Origin: Thioalkalivibrio sp.
Lineage (GTDB): Bacteria; Pseudomonadota; Gammaproteobacteria; Ectothiorhodospirales; Ectothiorhodospiraceae
DNA: 8,250 nt
Reading direction: 5' to 3'
Assembly (NCBI GenBank): GCA_003553165.1
Contig: PUOZ01000170.1
Coordinates: 1 to 8,250 of the forward strand
Shown here: in pieces, positions 1 through 5,644 of the stretch
Layout: each line of letters opens with the position of its first letter
How positions within the stretch are numbered: the stretch's first letter is position 1
Notes under the pieces: generated by a model
The model's input: the letters and a program-made list of their open reading frames with translations, nothing else
Told to the model about the DNA's origin: nothing
Database searches by the model: none
Program-made: the position numbers and the translations under genes

Positions 1-716
1 CGAACCTGATCGACCCCGATCCGGAAATGCAGCAGTACATCACCAACATGCGCAACCAGGAGGTCACCTTCAACGGCGAGACCTTCAACATGGAAGAGAA
101 GCTGTCCGAGGAACTGGCGGTTGCCGACTCCCTGCTCTACCGCCGCGGCAATTTCAACGGTACCTTCGACCAGGTCATCGTCGATGCCATCAACGAGCAG
201 ATCGATGCACAGATCTCCTTCTCGCCTGGTTTCCGCTGGGGCACCACCGTCATGCCGGGCATGCCGATCACCTTCGAGCACGTGATGGACCAGACCGGAC
301 TGACCTACCCCGCGGTCACGCGCAACGTGATGACCGGCTCGATGATCAAGACCATCCTCGAGGACGTGGCCGACAACCTGTTCCATGAAGACCCGTTCTT
401 CCAGCAGGGCGGCGACATGGTCCGCGTCGGCGGCCTGAAATACGCGATCAATCCGACCAACAGGATCGGCGATCGCATCCTTTCGATGGAACTGGACGGC
501 AAGCCGATCGATCCGGACAAGGAATACGTGGTCGGTGGCTGGGCCAGCGTGCAGGAAGAGCCGGCAGGGAATACCGGACGCATGATCTGGGACGTGGTGG
601 CCGATTACCTGCGGGACCACAAGACCATCAATATCGGTGCCGCTGAACTGAACGAACCGGTCGTCGAGGGCATCGGCGAGGACAACCTCGGCTTCGTCCC
701 GACCTCCAAGATCTGA
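1..716 (+). CDS. soxB: SoxB thiosulfohydrolase, C-terminal part (5' end outside window)
   Basis: SoxB is the periplasmic, dimanganese thiosulfohydrolase of the Sox pathway. It releases sulfate from thiosulfate-derived sulfone groups carried on the SoxY swinging arm. The frame is open from the left edge (first full codon at base 3) and ends with TGA at 714-716, giving 237 visible codons. What is visible is the 5'-nucleotidase-type C-terminal domain of the family. The GGDMVRVGG segment (about residues 136-144 of the visible part) is characteristic of SoxB, and the downstream 'DPDKEYVVGGWASV' segment fits the domain core. The N-terminal metallophosphoesterase domain with its metal ligands, and the export signal, lie outside the window. 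The extreme C-terminus (ends VPTSKI) does not match the SoxB ends I remember. A terminator follows 25 bases downstream, so soxB is the last gene of its transcript and no other sox gene lies to its right. The family call is firm; the number and order of upstream sox genes are unknown. Confidence 0.88.
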   Translation, partial: NLIDPDPEMQQYITNMRNQEVTFNGETFNMEEKLSEELAVADSLLYRRGNFNGTFDQVIVDAINEQIDAQISFSPGFRWGTTVMPGMPITFEHVMDQTGLTYPAVTRNVMTGSMIKTILEDVADNLFHEDPFFQQGGDMVRVGGLKYAINPTNRIGDRILSMELDGKPIDPDKEYVVGGWASVQEEPAGNTGRMIWDVVADYLRDHKTINIGAAELNEPVVEGIGEDNLGFVPTSKI

Positions 717-740
717 TCGAAACCATTTCGCAGCCCTCAG

Positions 741-766
741 ACCCCGCCTCACGGCGGGGTTTTTTT
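741..766 (+). terminator. Rho-independent terminator of soxB
   Basis: A perfect 8-bp stem (ACCCCGCC / GGCGGGGT, 741-748 and 753-760) with a TCAC tetraloop is followed by a run of T (760-766). It lies 25 bases after the soxB stop. The T-run is only on the + strand side. For the convergent alr transcript the same hairpin is present but is preceded by A and not followed by U, so it should terminate that strand poorly. Confidence 0.92.
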
Positions 767-792
767 GTGCCGGCATCCGCGCCGACCGCGCC

Positions 793-1878
793 TCAGACTT
801 CTGCGACCTGCAGCCTGCCGGCCACGCGGGTCAGCAGCTCGTAGCCGATGGTTCCCGCCGCCCGCGCCACGCGCTCCACCGGCAGGCCTTCCCCCCAGAG
901 GGTCACCCAGTCCCCCACCCGTGCATGTGGCACTCCGGTGAGGTCGACCTCGAGCATATCCATCGACACCCGCCCCACCAGTGGACATTCCTGTCCGTGC
1001 ACCAGCACGGGCGTACCCGAGGGGGCATGACGCGGATAACCGTCGGCATAGCCCATCGCGACCACGCCGACCCGGGTCGGGCGCGTGGCCGTCCAGGTCG
1101 CGCCATAACCGACGTGTGCGCCCGGCTCCAGATTCTTCACCGCGATCAGCGGCGCGGTGACTGTCATCACCGGGCGCAGATCCCGTTCCGGCCCATCCTC
1201 CCCCAGCAGGGGACTGGGACCGTAGAGCATGATGCCCGGGCGGATCCACGCACCCCGCAGCACCGTGCCGGCGAGACCGGACACGACCGCGGCTGAATTC
1301 GCAAAGCTTCGCTGTCCCGGCAACTCGGACACGGCGTAGGCGAATTGTTCCAACTGCACCCGATTCTGGGGGTGGCCGGGCTGATCGGCACAAGCCAGAT
1401 GGGTGAGCCAATGCAGGCCGTTGCGCGCGGCGGGATGGCGCTGGATCTGTTCAAACAGGATCTGCGCCTTGAGCGGTGCGAAGCCCAGACGATGCATGCC
1501 GGTGTCGAGCTTGATCCAGAGCCCCGGCAACTCGCCGCGAAAACGGGCCAGCCCCGGCAACTGCGCCTCCTCGTGCAGGACCGGCTGCAGCCCATGGCTG
1601 TGACACACTTCCCACTCCGATGCTTCCCGCGGGCCCTGCAGGACCAGGATCGGCGCCGTGACCCCCGCGTGACGCAGGACCAGCGCCTCCTCGATGCAGG
1701 AAACGGCGAAACCGTCGGCAAACCCATCCAGCTGCGCGGCGGCCCACTCGATACCATGCCCGTAGGCATCGGCCTTGATGACCGCCCAGACGCGCTGTTC
1801 CGGAGCCAACGCGCGCGCCCGGGACAGATTGTGGCGCAGGGCGCCGGCGCTACGCTGGATGCGGGCGGCGCGCTTCAC
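793..1878 (-). CDS. alr: Alanine racemase, PLP-dependent
   Basis: This enzyme interconverts L- and D-alanine in the cytoplasm using pyridoxal phosphate, and so supplies D-Ala for peptidoglycan. The 361-residue length matches the family (E. coli Alr is 359). The N-terminal TIM barrel carries the PLP-lysine motif VIKADAYGHG (Lys35). WIKLDTGMHRLG (121-132) and WIRPGIMLYG (211-220) are further family signatures. The C-terminal beta domain has HVGYGATW, with Tyr258 as the likely second catalytic base, and GRVSMDM (302-308). The start is GTG at 1876-1878; the protein begins just before the expected 'ALRHNL' helix, so a longer N-terminus is not needed. That GTG overlaps the dnaB stop (shared GTGA), and no strong Shine-Dalgarno sequence precedes it, which suggests translational coupling to dnaB. 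dnaB-alr adjacency is also found in E. coli. The gene ends 27 bases short of the soxB terminator hairpin. No missing key residues were seen. Confidence 0.96.
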   Translation of the reverse strand: MKRAARIQRSAGALRHNLSRARALAPEQRVWAVIKADAYGHGIEWAAAQLDGFADGFAVSCIEEALVLRHAGVTAPILVLQGPREASEWEVCHSHGLQPVLHEEAQLPGLARFRGELPGLWIKLDTGMHRLGFAPLKAQILFEQIQRHPAARNGLHWLTHLACADQPGHPQNRVQLEQFAYAVSELPGQRSFANSAAVVSGLAGTVLRGAWIRPGIMLYGPSPLLGEDGPERDLRPVMTVTAPLIAVKNLEPGAHVGYGATWTATRPTRVGVVAMGYADGYPRHAPSGTPVLVHGQECPLVGRVSMDMLEVDLTGVPHARVGDWVTLWGEGLPVERVARAAGTIGYELLTRVAGRLQVAEV

Positions 1879-3236
1879 GCCTGGACGCCGACACCATAGA
1901 CGTCAGGGTGGTAGTTCTCGAAGCGCGTGTACTGGCCATGGAAGGTCAACCGAACGGTGCCGATCGGACCGTTGCGCTGCTTGGCGATGATGATCTCGGC
2001 GGTGCCCTTGTCCGGGCTATCGTCGTTATAGACCTCGTCCCGGTAAACGAAGGCAATCAGGTCCGCGTCCTGCTCGATGGCGCCCGATTCGCGCAGGTCG
2101 GACATCACGGGGCGCTTGTTCGGGCGCTGTTCCAGCGAGCGGTTGAGCTGGGACAGCGCGATCATCGGCACCCCCAGCTCCTTCGCCAGGGCCTTGAGCG
2201 AGCGCGAGATCTCGGAGATCTCGGTGGCACGGTTCTCGCGCGAACCCGGGGACTGCATCAGCTGCAGATAGTCCACGACGATCAGACCCAGCCCCTTGTG
2301 CTCACGCATCAACCGGCGCGACCGCGCGCGCAGTTCGGTGGGCGACAGGGCCGGGGTATCGTCGATGTACAGCGGCGCCTCGGAAAGCATGGACACGGCA
2401 CTGGTGAGCCGCGGCCAGTCCGCATCTTCGAGCCGCCCCGAGCGCAGTTTCTGCTGGTTGATCCGCCCCATCGACGACAGCAGGCGCATGGCAATCTGCT
2501 CACCGGGCATCTCCATGCTGAAGACCGCGATCGGCTTCGCCGTCTTCATCGCCACGTACTCGGCGATGTTCATCGCGAACGACGTCTTTCCCATCGACGG
2601 TCTACCGGCAACGATGATGAGGTCGCCCGGATGCAGGCCGGAGGTGAGTTCGTCCAGATCCTGGTAACCGGTGGCGATACCGGTGATCGGGCTCTTGGTC
2701 TCGAACAGGTGCTCGATCTGCTCCACCGCCGCGGCCAGCAGCGGCTTCATGCCGCGGACCCCCTGGGCACCCCGTGCCCCCCGCTCCGCAATCGCGAAGA
2801 CCTTCTGCTCAGCCAGGTCCAGGAGTTCCCGGGTCGGGCGCCCCTCCGGTGCGAAGGCGGAGTCGGCCACCTCGGTGCCCACGGAGATCAGGGAGCGCAG
2901 GACGGAGCGGTCCCGGACGATATCGGCGTAGGCCTTGATGTTGGCGGCGCTGGGGGTCTGGCTGGCGAGTTCACCGAGATAGGCGAGACCGCCGGCATCC
3001 TGCAACTGGCCGGCGTTCTGCAACTGCTCAGCGACGGTGACCATATCGAACGGCGCATTGCGCTCCGCGAGCGCGGCGATGGCGCGAAAGATCAGCCGGT
3101 GATCGTGCCGGTAGAAGTCGTCGGCGCCAATGCGGTCGGCAATCCGGTCCCAGGCCTCATTGTCGAGCATCAGCCCGCCAAGGACCGACTGCTCCGCCTC
3201 GACCGAGTGCGGCGGCACGCGAAAGCCCTGGGTCAT
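1875..3236 (-). CDS. dnaB: Replicative DNA helicase DnaB
   Basis: DnaB is the hexameric 5'-3' helicase that unwinds the replication fork and interacts with DnaG primase and the clamp-loader tau subunit. At 453 residues it is close to the usual length (E. coli 471). The N-terminal domain (about 8-110, starting VPPHSVEAEQSVLGG) forms the hexamer collar and binds DnaG. A linker follows to about 180, and then the RecA-like ATPase. Visible motifs are Walker A GRPSMGKT (211-218, Lys217), Walker B IVVDYLQLM (319-327, Asp322), SQLNR (362-366), 'SDLRESGAIEQDAD' (379-392), and KQRNG (419-423) with Arg421 as the likely arginine finger. There is no intein at the Walker A or downstream sites, although DnaB is a common intein host. 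The ATG at 3234-3236 is preceded by AGGA (3242-3245) with 5-nt spacing. The gene lies 64 bp downstream of rplI, behind a long hairpin, and its stop overlaps the alr start by 4 nt. Confidence 0.97.
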   Translation of the reverse strand: MTQGFRVPPHSVEAEQSVLGGLMLDNEAWDRIADRIGADDFYRHDHRLIFRAIAALAERNAPFDMVTVAEQLQNAGQLQDAGGLAYLGELASQTPSAANIKAYADIVRDRSVLRSLISVGTEVADSAFAPEGRPTRELLDLAEQKVFAIAERGARGAQGVRGMKPLLAAAVEQIEHLFETKSPITGIATGYQDLDELTSGLHPGDLIIVAGRPSMGKTSFAMNIAEYVAMKTAKPIAVFSMEMPGEQIAMRLLSSMGRINQQKLRSGRLEDADWPRLTSAVSMLSEAPLYIDDTPALSPTELRARSRRLMREHKGLGLIVVDYLQLMQSPGSRENRATEISEISRSLKALAKELGVPMIALSQLNRSLEQRPNKRPVMSDLRESGAIEQDADLIAFVYRDEVYNDDSPDKGTAEIIIAKQRNGPIGTVRLTFHGQYTRFENYHPDVYGVGVQA

Positions 3237-3261
3237 GACGGTCCTGCCACGGAGACCAACC

Positions 3262-3293
3262 CGGGTCCGGACCCCGCCCGGGGCCCGAACCCG
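3262..3293 (-). promoter_or_regulatory. 14-bp RNA hairpin between rplI and dnaB
   Basis: In the - strand transcript, 14 bases (3293-3280) pair without interruption to 14 bases (3275-3262) around a GGGC tetraloop (3279-3276). Twelve pairs are Watson-Crick and two are G-U. Both wobbles would be A-C mismatches if the + strand were transcribed, so the structure favours RNA made in the direction of the operon. It begins 7 nt after the rplI stop and ends 25 nt before the dnaB start. No U-run follows, so it is not a classical intrinsic terminator. I infer a role as attenuator, pause site or 3'-end-stabilising element that separates ribosomal-protein expression from dnaB. The inner half GGGTCCGGACCC (3263-3274) is itself a 12-bp palindrome and could fold alternatively. 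Confidence 0.6.
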
Positions 3294-3300
3294 CCTCGGG

Positions 3301-3750
3301 TCATTCCTCGCCGATCACGATGACGCGGATGTCGGCGTCCACATCGGCATGCAGATGCAGTTGGATCTCGTATTCGCCAGCCTGGCGCAGGGGGCCTTCG
3401 GGGAGGCGAATCTCGCGCTTCTCCAATTCCACTCCGCGCGCGGTCACGGCGTCGGCGATGTCGGATGCACCGATCGAACCGAAGAGCTTGCCCTCGGCCC
3501 CGGCTTTCGCCTTCATCTCGATGACCATGCCGGTCAGGCTCTCGCGCCGCGTCTCCGCGGCAGCCAGTGCTTCAGCCGACGCGCGTTCCAGTTCGGCACG
3601 GCGGGCCTCGAACTCGGCGATGTTCTCCGGTGTGGCGAACTTGGCCTTGCCCTGCGGCAGCAGATAGTTGCGGGCATAACCCGGACGCACGCGGACCTTG
3701 TCACCGAGACCGCCCAGGCTATCGATCTTTTCCAGCAGAATGACTTCCAT
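3301..3750 (-). CDS. rplI: 50S ribosomal protein L9
   Basis: L9 binds 23S rRNA near the L1 stalk and helps maintain reading-frame fidelity. The 149 residues equal the E. coli length. The N-terminal rRNA-binding domain opens MEVILLEKID and carries the family signature GGLGDKVRVRPGYARNYLLP (13-32). A long charged, alanine-rich connecting helix spans about 41-75. The C-terminal domain includes KLFGSIGASDIADA (88-101) and ends in an acidic tail. The frame stays open upstream to 4485, but the real start is the ATG at 3748-3750: it gives the canonical L9 N-terminus and is preceded by AGGA with 8-nt spacing, while the upstream extension lies on top of the DUF2232 gene. It is the last ribosomal protein gene of the cluster. 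Confidence 0.97.
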   Translation of the reverse strand: MEVILLEKIDSLGGLGDKVRVRPGYARNYLLPQGKAKFATPENIAEFEARRAELERASAEALAAAETRRESLTGMVIEMKAKAGAEGKLFGSIGASDIADAVTARGVELEKREIRLPEGPLRQAGEYEIQLHLHADVDADIRVIVIGEE

Positions 3751-3758
3751 CTTGGTTT

Positions 3759-3762
3759 TCCT
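3759..3762 (-). promoter_or_regulatory. Shine-Dalgarno site fixing the rplI start
   Basis: AGGA on the - strand, within CAGGAAAA, lies 8 nt upstream of the ATG at 3748-3750. It decides between this start and a much longer in-frame extension reaching 4485 inside the neighbouring gene. Confidence 0.7.
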
Positions 3763-3824
3763 GTAAATCGTTGAATGAATCCACACCGGTCGCGCAGAGT
3801 TTACACGCGAACCATCCGAACCGT

Positions 3825-4739
3825 TCAGTCCTCGCCACCCGTACCGCGCGCCAGTAACCGGTCGCGGAGGTTTGCCACGCCGTCGATCGCGCCCAGCGCC
3901 GCGATCAGCAGGAACATCTGCGGCAGTGCGAGCACCAGCAACACGTACATACCGGCCAGCCAGAAGTTGTGCATGTTCTGTGCATGGGTCAGCGCATGCA
4001 TCACAGCCAGCCCCTGGAGGAAGAACAGCACCGCCAGGATGAAGGCCAGCTCCAGCGCCAGCGGCACACCCGCCAGCTGCCCGAACAGAGCCAGCATCAC
4101 TGCCGCGATACTCAGGTAGCGACCCATCTGCAGGGCGCGGAACTCGGGGCCGAAGGCGCCCGGGTTGAACAGCAGCGCCTGCCAATAGCGTGCGATCACC
4201 AGACTCAGGACCACGCTGAGCAGGAAAATCCCGGCCAGCAGCCCGGTCAGAAACGGCGCGACCGTGACCAGAGCCGCCTCCAGATCTTCGGCCGCCGGCC
4301 CGCCCGCCTCGATGAACGGCGCCAGCATCTGCATACCGACGGCGACCCAGGCCGCGTCCAGGTCCGGCACCAGCAAACGGGCCGTCAGCACCAGCGCCCC
4401 GGCAACCAGCGCCGCCATGGACAGGGTGGTGCGCCAGGACACCGACTGCCGCAGCACTTCCCCCATGGCCACCACCGGTAGCCACTGCGCAAGCCCGGCC
4501 ATGATGCCGACCAATGGCGACCCGCCCATCAGCGCCAGAACCAGCGCACCCAGGATCAGGGAGGCGACACCTGCGACGAACAGCGCCTGTCCCATTCCCA
4601 GGCGCAACGCCACCAGGGCGACGACCGCACCGCTGAGAATCGCGATCGGCGGAAGGAATATGCCAAGCGCGCCGAGGCCCGCTGCCGCGCCCACTGCGCG
4701 CCAGCGCCCCTGCATGGCAAAGTCGGCCAACAGGCGCAT
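3825..4739 (-). CDS. DUF2232-family integral membrane protein
   Basis: This is a 304-residue, strongly hydrophobic protein with about eight predicted membrane helices, roughly at residues 15-48, 51-71, 75-95, 105-125, 160-185, 207-228, 229-250 and 258-282 (the first block may be two). The cytoplasmic-type N-terminus is basic (MRLLADFAMQGRWR). I assign it to DUF2232 (YybS-like) from the overall pattern and from the RYWQALLFNPGAFGPEF segment (184-200) plus the polar C-terminal tail after 'GAIDGVANLRDRLL'. Members of this family are known to sit between rpsR and rplI in many proteobacteria, as here. No biochemical function is established that I know of, and I do not propose one. The ATG at 4737-4739 follows an AGGGG-type ribosome site, 26 bp after the rpsR stop, and the stop is 74 bp before rplI, so it is very likely co-transcribed with the ribosomal protein genes. 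The gene has the same base composition as its neighbours, with no sign of recent insertion. Confidence 0.82.
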   Translation of the reverse strand: MRLLADFAMQGRWRAVGAAAGLGALGIFLPPIAILSGAVVALVALRLGMGQALFVAGVASLILGALVLALMGGSPLVGIMAGLAQWLPVVAMGEVLRQSVSWRTTLSMAALVAGALVLTARLLVPDLDAAWVAVGMQMLAPFIEAGGPAAEDLEAALVTVAPFLTGLLAGIFLLSVVLSLVIARYWQALLFNPGAFGPEFRALQMGRYLSIAAVMLALFGQLAGVPLALELAFILAVLFFLQGLAVMHALTHAQNMHNFWLAGMYVLLVLALPQMFLLIAALGAIDGVANLRDRLLARGTGGED

Positions 4740-4765
4740 TGGCGGCCCCTGCGTTCCGGAAAGGC

Positions 4766-4993
4766 CTAGAACTGGTTGTCGGTGTACGGCAGCAGCGCCA
4801 GGAAACGCGCGCGCTTCACTGCGGTGGCCAGCTGGCGCTGGTACTTCGCGCTGGTTCCGGTCACCCGACTCGGGACGATCTTGCCCGTCTCGGTGATGAA
4901 GTTCCTGAGCAGATTCAGGTCCTTGTAATCAATGTACTCGATACCTTCGGCGGTGAAGCGGCAATACTTGCGACGGCGGGAAAAACGGGCCAT
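4766..4993 (-). CDS. rpsR: 30S ribosomal protein S18
   Basis: S18 binds the 16S rRNA platform as a heterodimer with S6. The 75-residue length equals that of E. coli. The protein begins [13 protein letters not shown] and contains the conserved block [13 protein letters not shown] (21-33), [20 protein letters not shown] (36-55) and the basic helix [13 protein letters not shown] (58-70). There is a single cysteine (Cys11), so it is not a four-cysteine zinc-binding form. The ATG at 4991-4993 has a good AGGAG (5002-5006) 8 nt upstream. It lies 65 bp after rpsF. E. coli carries priB in that position, and nothing of that kind fits here. Confidence 0.98.
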   Translation of the reverse strand: MARFSRRRKYCRFTAEGIEYIDYKDLNLLRNFITETGKIVPSRVTGTSAKYQRQLATAVKRARFLALLPYTDNQF

Positions 4994-5058
4994 GACAGTG
5001 ACTCCTGAGACAATCGGGTTGAAGCAATCTGGAATAAGGGGAGGTGCGTTTCCGGGGA

Positions 5059-5475
5059 CTAGGCGCGGGCGCCGACGTCCTCTTCCTCGTCTTCGTCCTC
5101 GTCGCGCCCGCCGCGGTCATCGCGGCGAGGGCGGCCCTTGCCGCTCTCCTCATCCTCGCGGCCCTTGGACAGGGGCGAGGGCTCGGAGTCCGCCTTCTCC
5201 ATACGCATCACCAGATGCCGAAGGACCGCGTCGTTGAACCGGAACGCGCTGACCAGTTCCTCGACGGCTTCCTCGCCGGCCTCGACGTTCATCAGGACGT
5301 AATGGGCCTTGACCAGCTTCTGGATCGGATAGGCCAACTGACGGCGCCCCCAGTCCTCGAGCCGATGGACGATGCCCTCCTGGCTCTCGACCATGGCGCG
5401 ATAGCGCTCGATCATGGCCGGGACCTGCTCGCTCTGGTCGGGGTGGACCAGGAAAACCACTTCGTAATGACGCAT
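5059..5475 (-). CDS. rpsF: 30S ribosomal protein S6 with acidic C-terminal tail
   Basis: S6 pairs with S18 in the platform of the small subunit. The ferredoxin-like core occupies about residues 1-94: [18 protein letters not shown], the [16 protein letters not shown] segment (38-53), HYVLMNVE (58-65) and [14 protein letters not shown] (78-91). A disordered, highly charged tail follows (95-138) with a run of Asp/Glu at 125-133 (DEDEDEEED), ending VGARA. In E. coli the S6 tail is extended with glutamate by RimK; here acidity is genome-encoded and the terminus is not the Glu-Glu of E. coli. The ATG at 5473-5475 is preceded by AAGGAG (5484-5489) at 8 nt, the strongest ribosome site in the cluster. 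It is the first gene after the promoter and leader motif in the upstream 169-bp gap, so expression is probably autoregulated by S6:S18. Confidence 0.97.
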   Translation of the reverse strand: MRHYEVVFLVHPDQSEQVPAMIERYRAMVESQEGIVHRLEDWGRRQLAYPIQKLVKAHYVLMNVEAGEEAVEELVSAFRFNDAVLRHLVMRMEKADSEPSPLSKGREDEESGKGRPRRDDRGGRDEDEDEEEDVGARA

Positions 5476-5499
5476 GCAAACTACTCCTTACGGGTGACA

Positions 5500-5535
5500 G
5501 CCTCCCGCCCGGAACACGGATTCCGACGGTGAGGC
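5500..5535 (-). promoter_or_regulatory. Candidate S6:S18-binding leader motif in the rpsF 5' UTR
   Basis: In the - strand transcript, GCCUC (5535-5531) pairs with GAGGC (5504-5500). Inside it, CGGAA (5525-5521) pairs with UUCCG (5514-5510) around a 6-nt loop. The two helices are separated by ACCGU on the 5' side and GGCGG on the 3' side. The published S6:S18 complex-binding motif is a conserved CCG presented in a bulge flanked by a stem and a hairpin, in the leader of rpsF-rpsR operons, mimicking the 16S rRNA site. Position, polarity, target gene and the bulged CCG all agree. The motif ends 24 nt before the rpsF start and 10 nt before its ribosome site, so a bound S6:S18 complex could hinder initiation. 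CCG could instead pair with CGG across the internal loop, so the fold is inferred. Confidence 0.66.
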
Positions 5536-5569
5536 AAGAAGTCGCCGAGAGCGGCGAGAAAAGCGCGAA

Positions 5570-5598
5570 AGCATAGGCGATCGGCCGGTGCAATACAA
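5570..5598 (-). promoter_or_regulatory. Candidate sigma-70 promoter for rpsF operon
   Basis: On the - strand, TTGTAT (5598-5593) and TATGCT (5575-5570) are separated by exactly 17 nt. They match the consensus at 3/6 (-35) and 4/6 (-10). The next bases, TTCGCGC, form a GC-rich discriminator, as often seen at stringently controlled ribosomal promoters. Transcription would begin near 5563, giving a leader of roughly 88 nt that contains the whole candidate S6:S18 motif. The rest of the 169-bp gap (5476-5644) shows no gene and no terminator for rlmB, so readthrough from rnr-rlmB is possible. Confidence 0.4.
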
Positions 5599-5644
5599 GG
5601 CGAAGGGGTCCGGAAGCGGGCTCGCGCAGGGCGGAAATGGCCGG

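Noticed and set aside
749..1411. 220-codon - strand frame overlapping alr
   Set aside because: Alternative frame of alr with Gly/Arg/Ala bias and no family resemblance.
1875..3236. Possible intein or domain insertion in DnaB
   Set aside because: Walker A, Walker B and the KQRNG region are continuous and the length is normal.
1908..3323. Long + strand open frame (471 codons) opposite dnaB
   Set aside because: It is antisense to a complete, motif-perfect dnaB and its translation is Arg/Gly/His-rich without any recognisable domain; typical of the high-GC complementary frame.
3751..3824. Promoter before rplI (TAAACT as a -10-like hexamer)
   Set aside because: No convincing -35 at proper spacing; the 74-bp gap shows no stable hairpin either.
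3301..4485. 394-codon frame ending as L9, suggesting a fusion protein
   Set aside because: Only the last 149 codons are L9, beginning at an ATG with its own ribosome site; the upstream part is an out-of-frame reading of the DUF2232 gene.
5476..5644. Terminator for rlmB or small ORF in the gap before rpsF
   Set aside because: No GC hairpin followed by U-run on the - strand, and frames crossing the gap are continuations of out-of-frame readings of rpsF.
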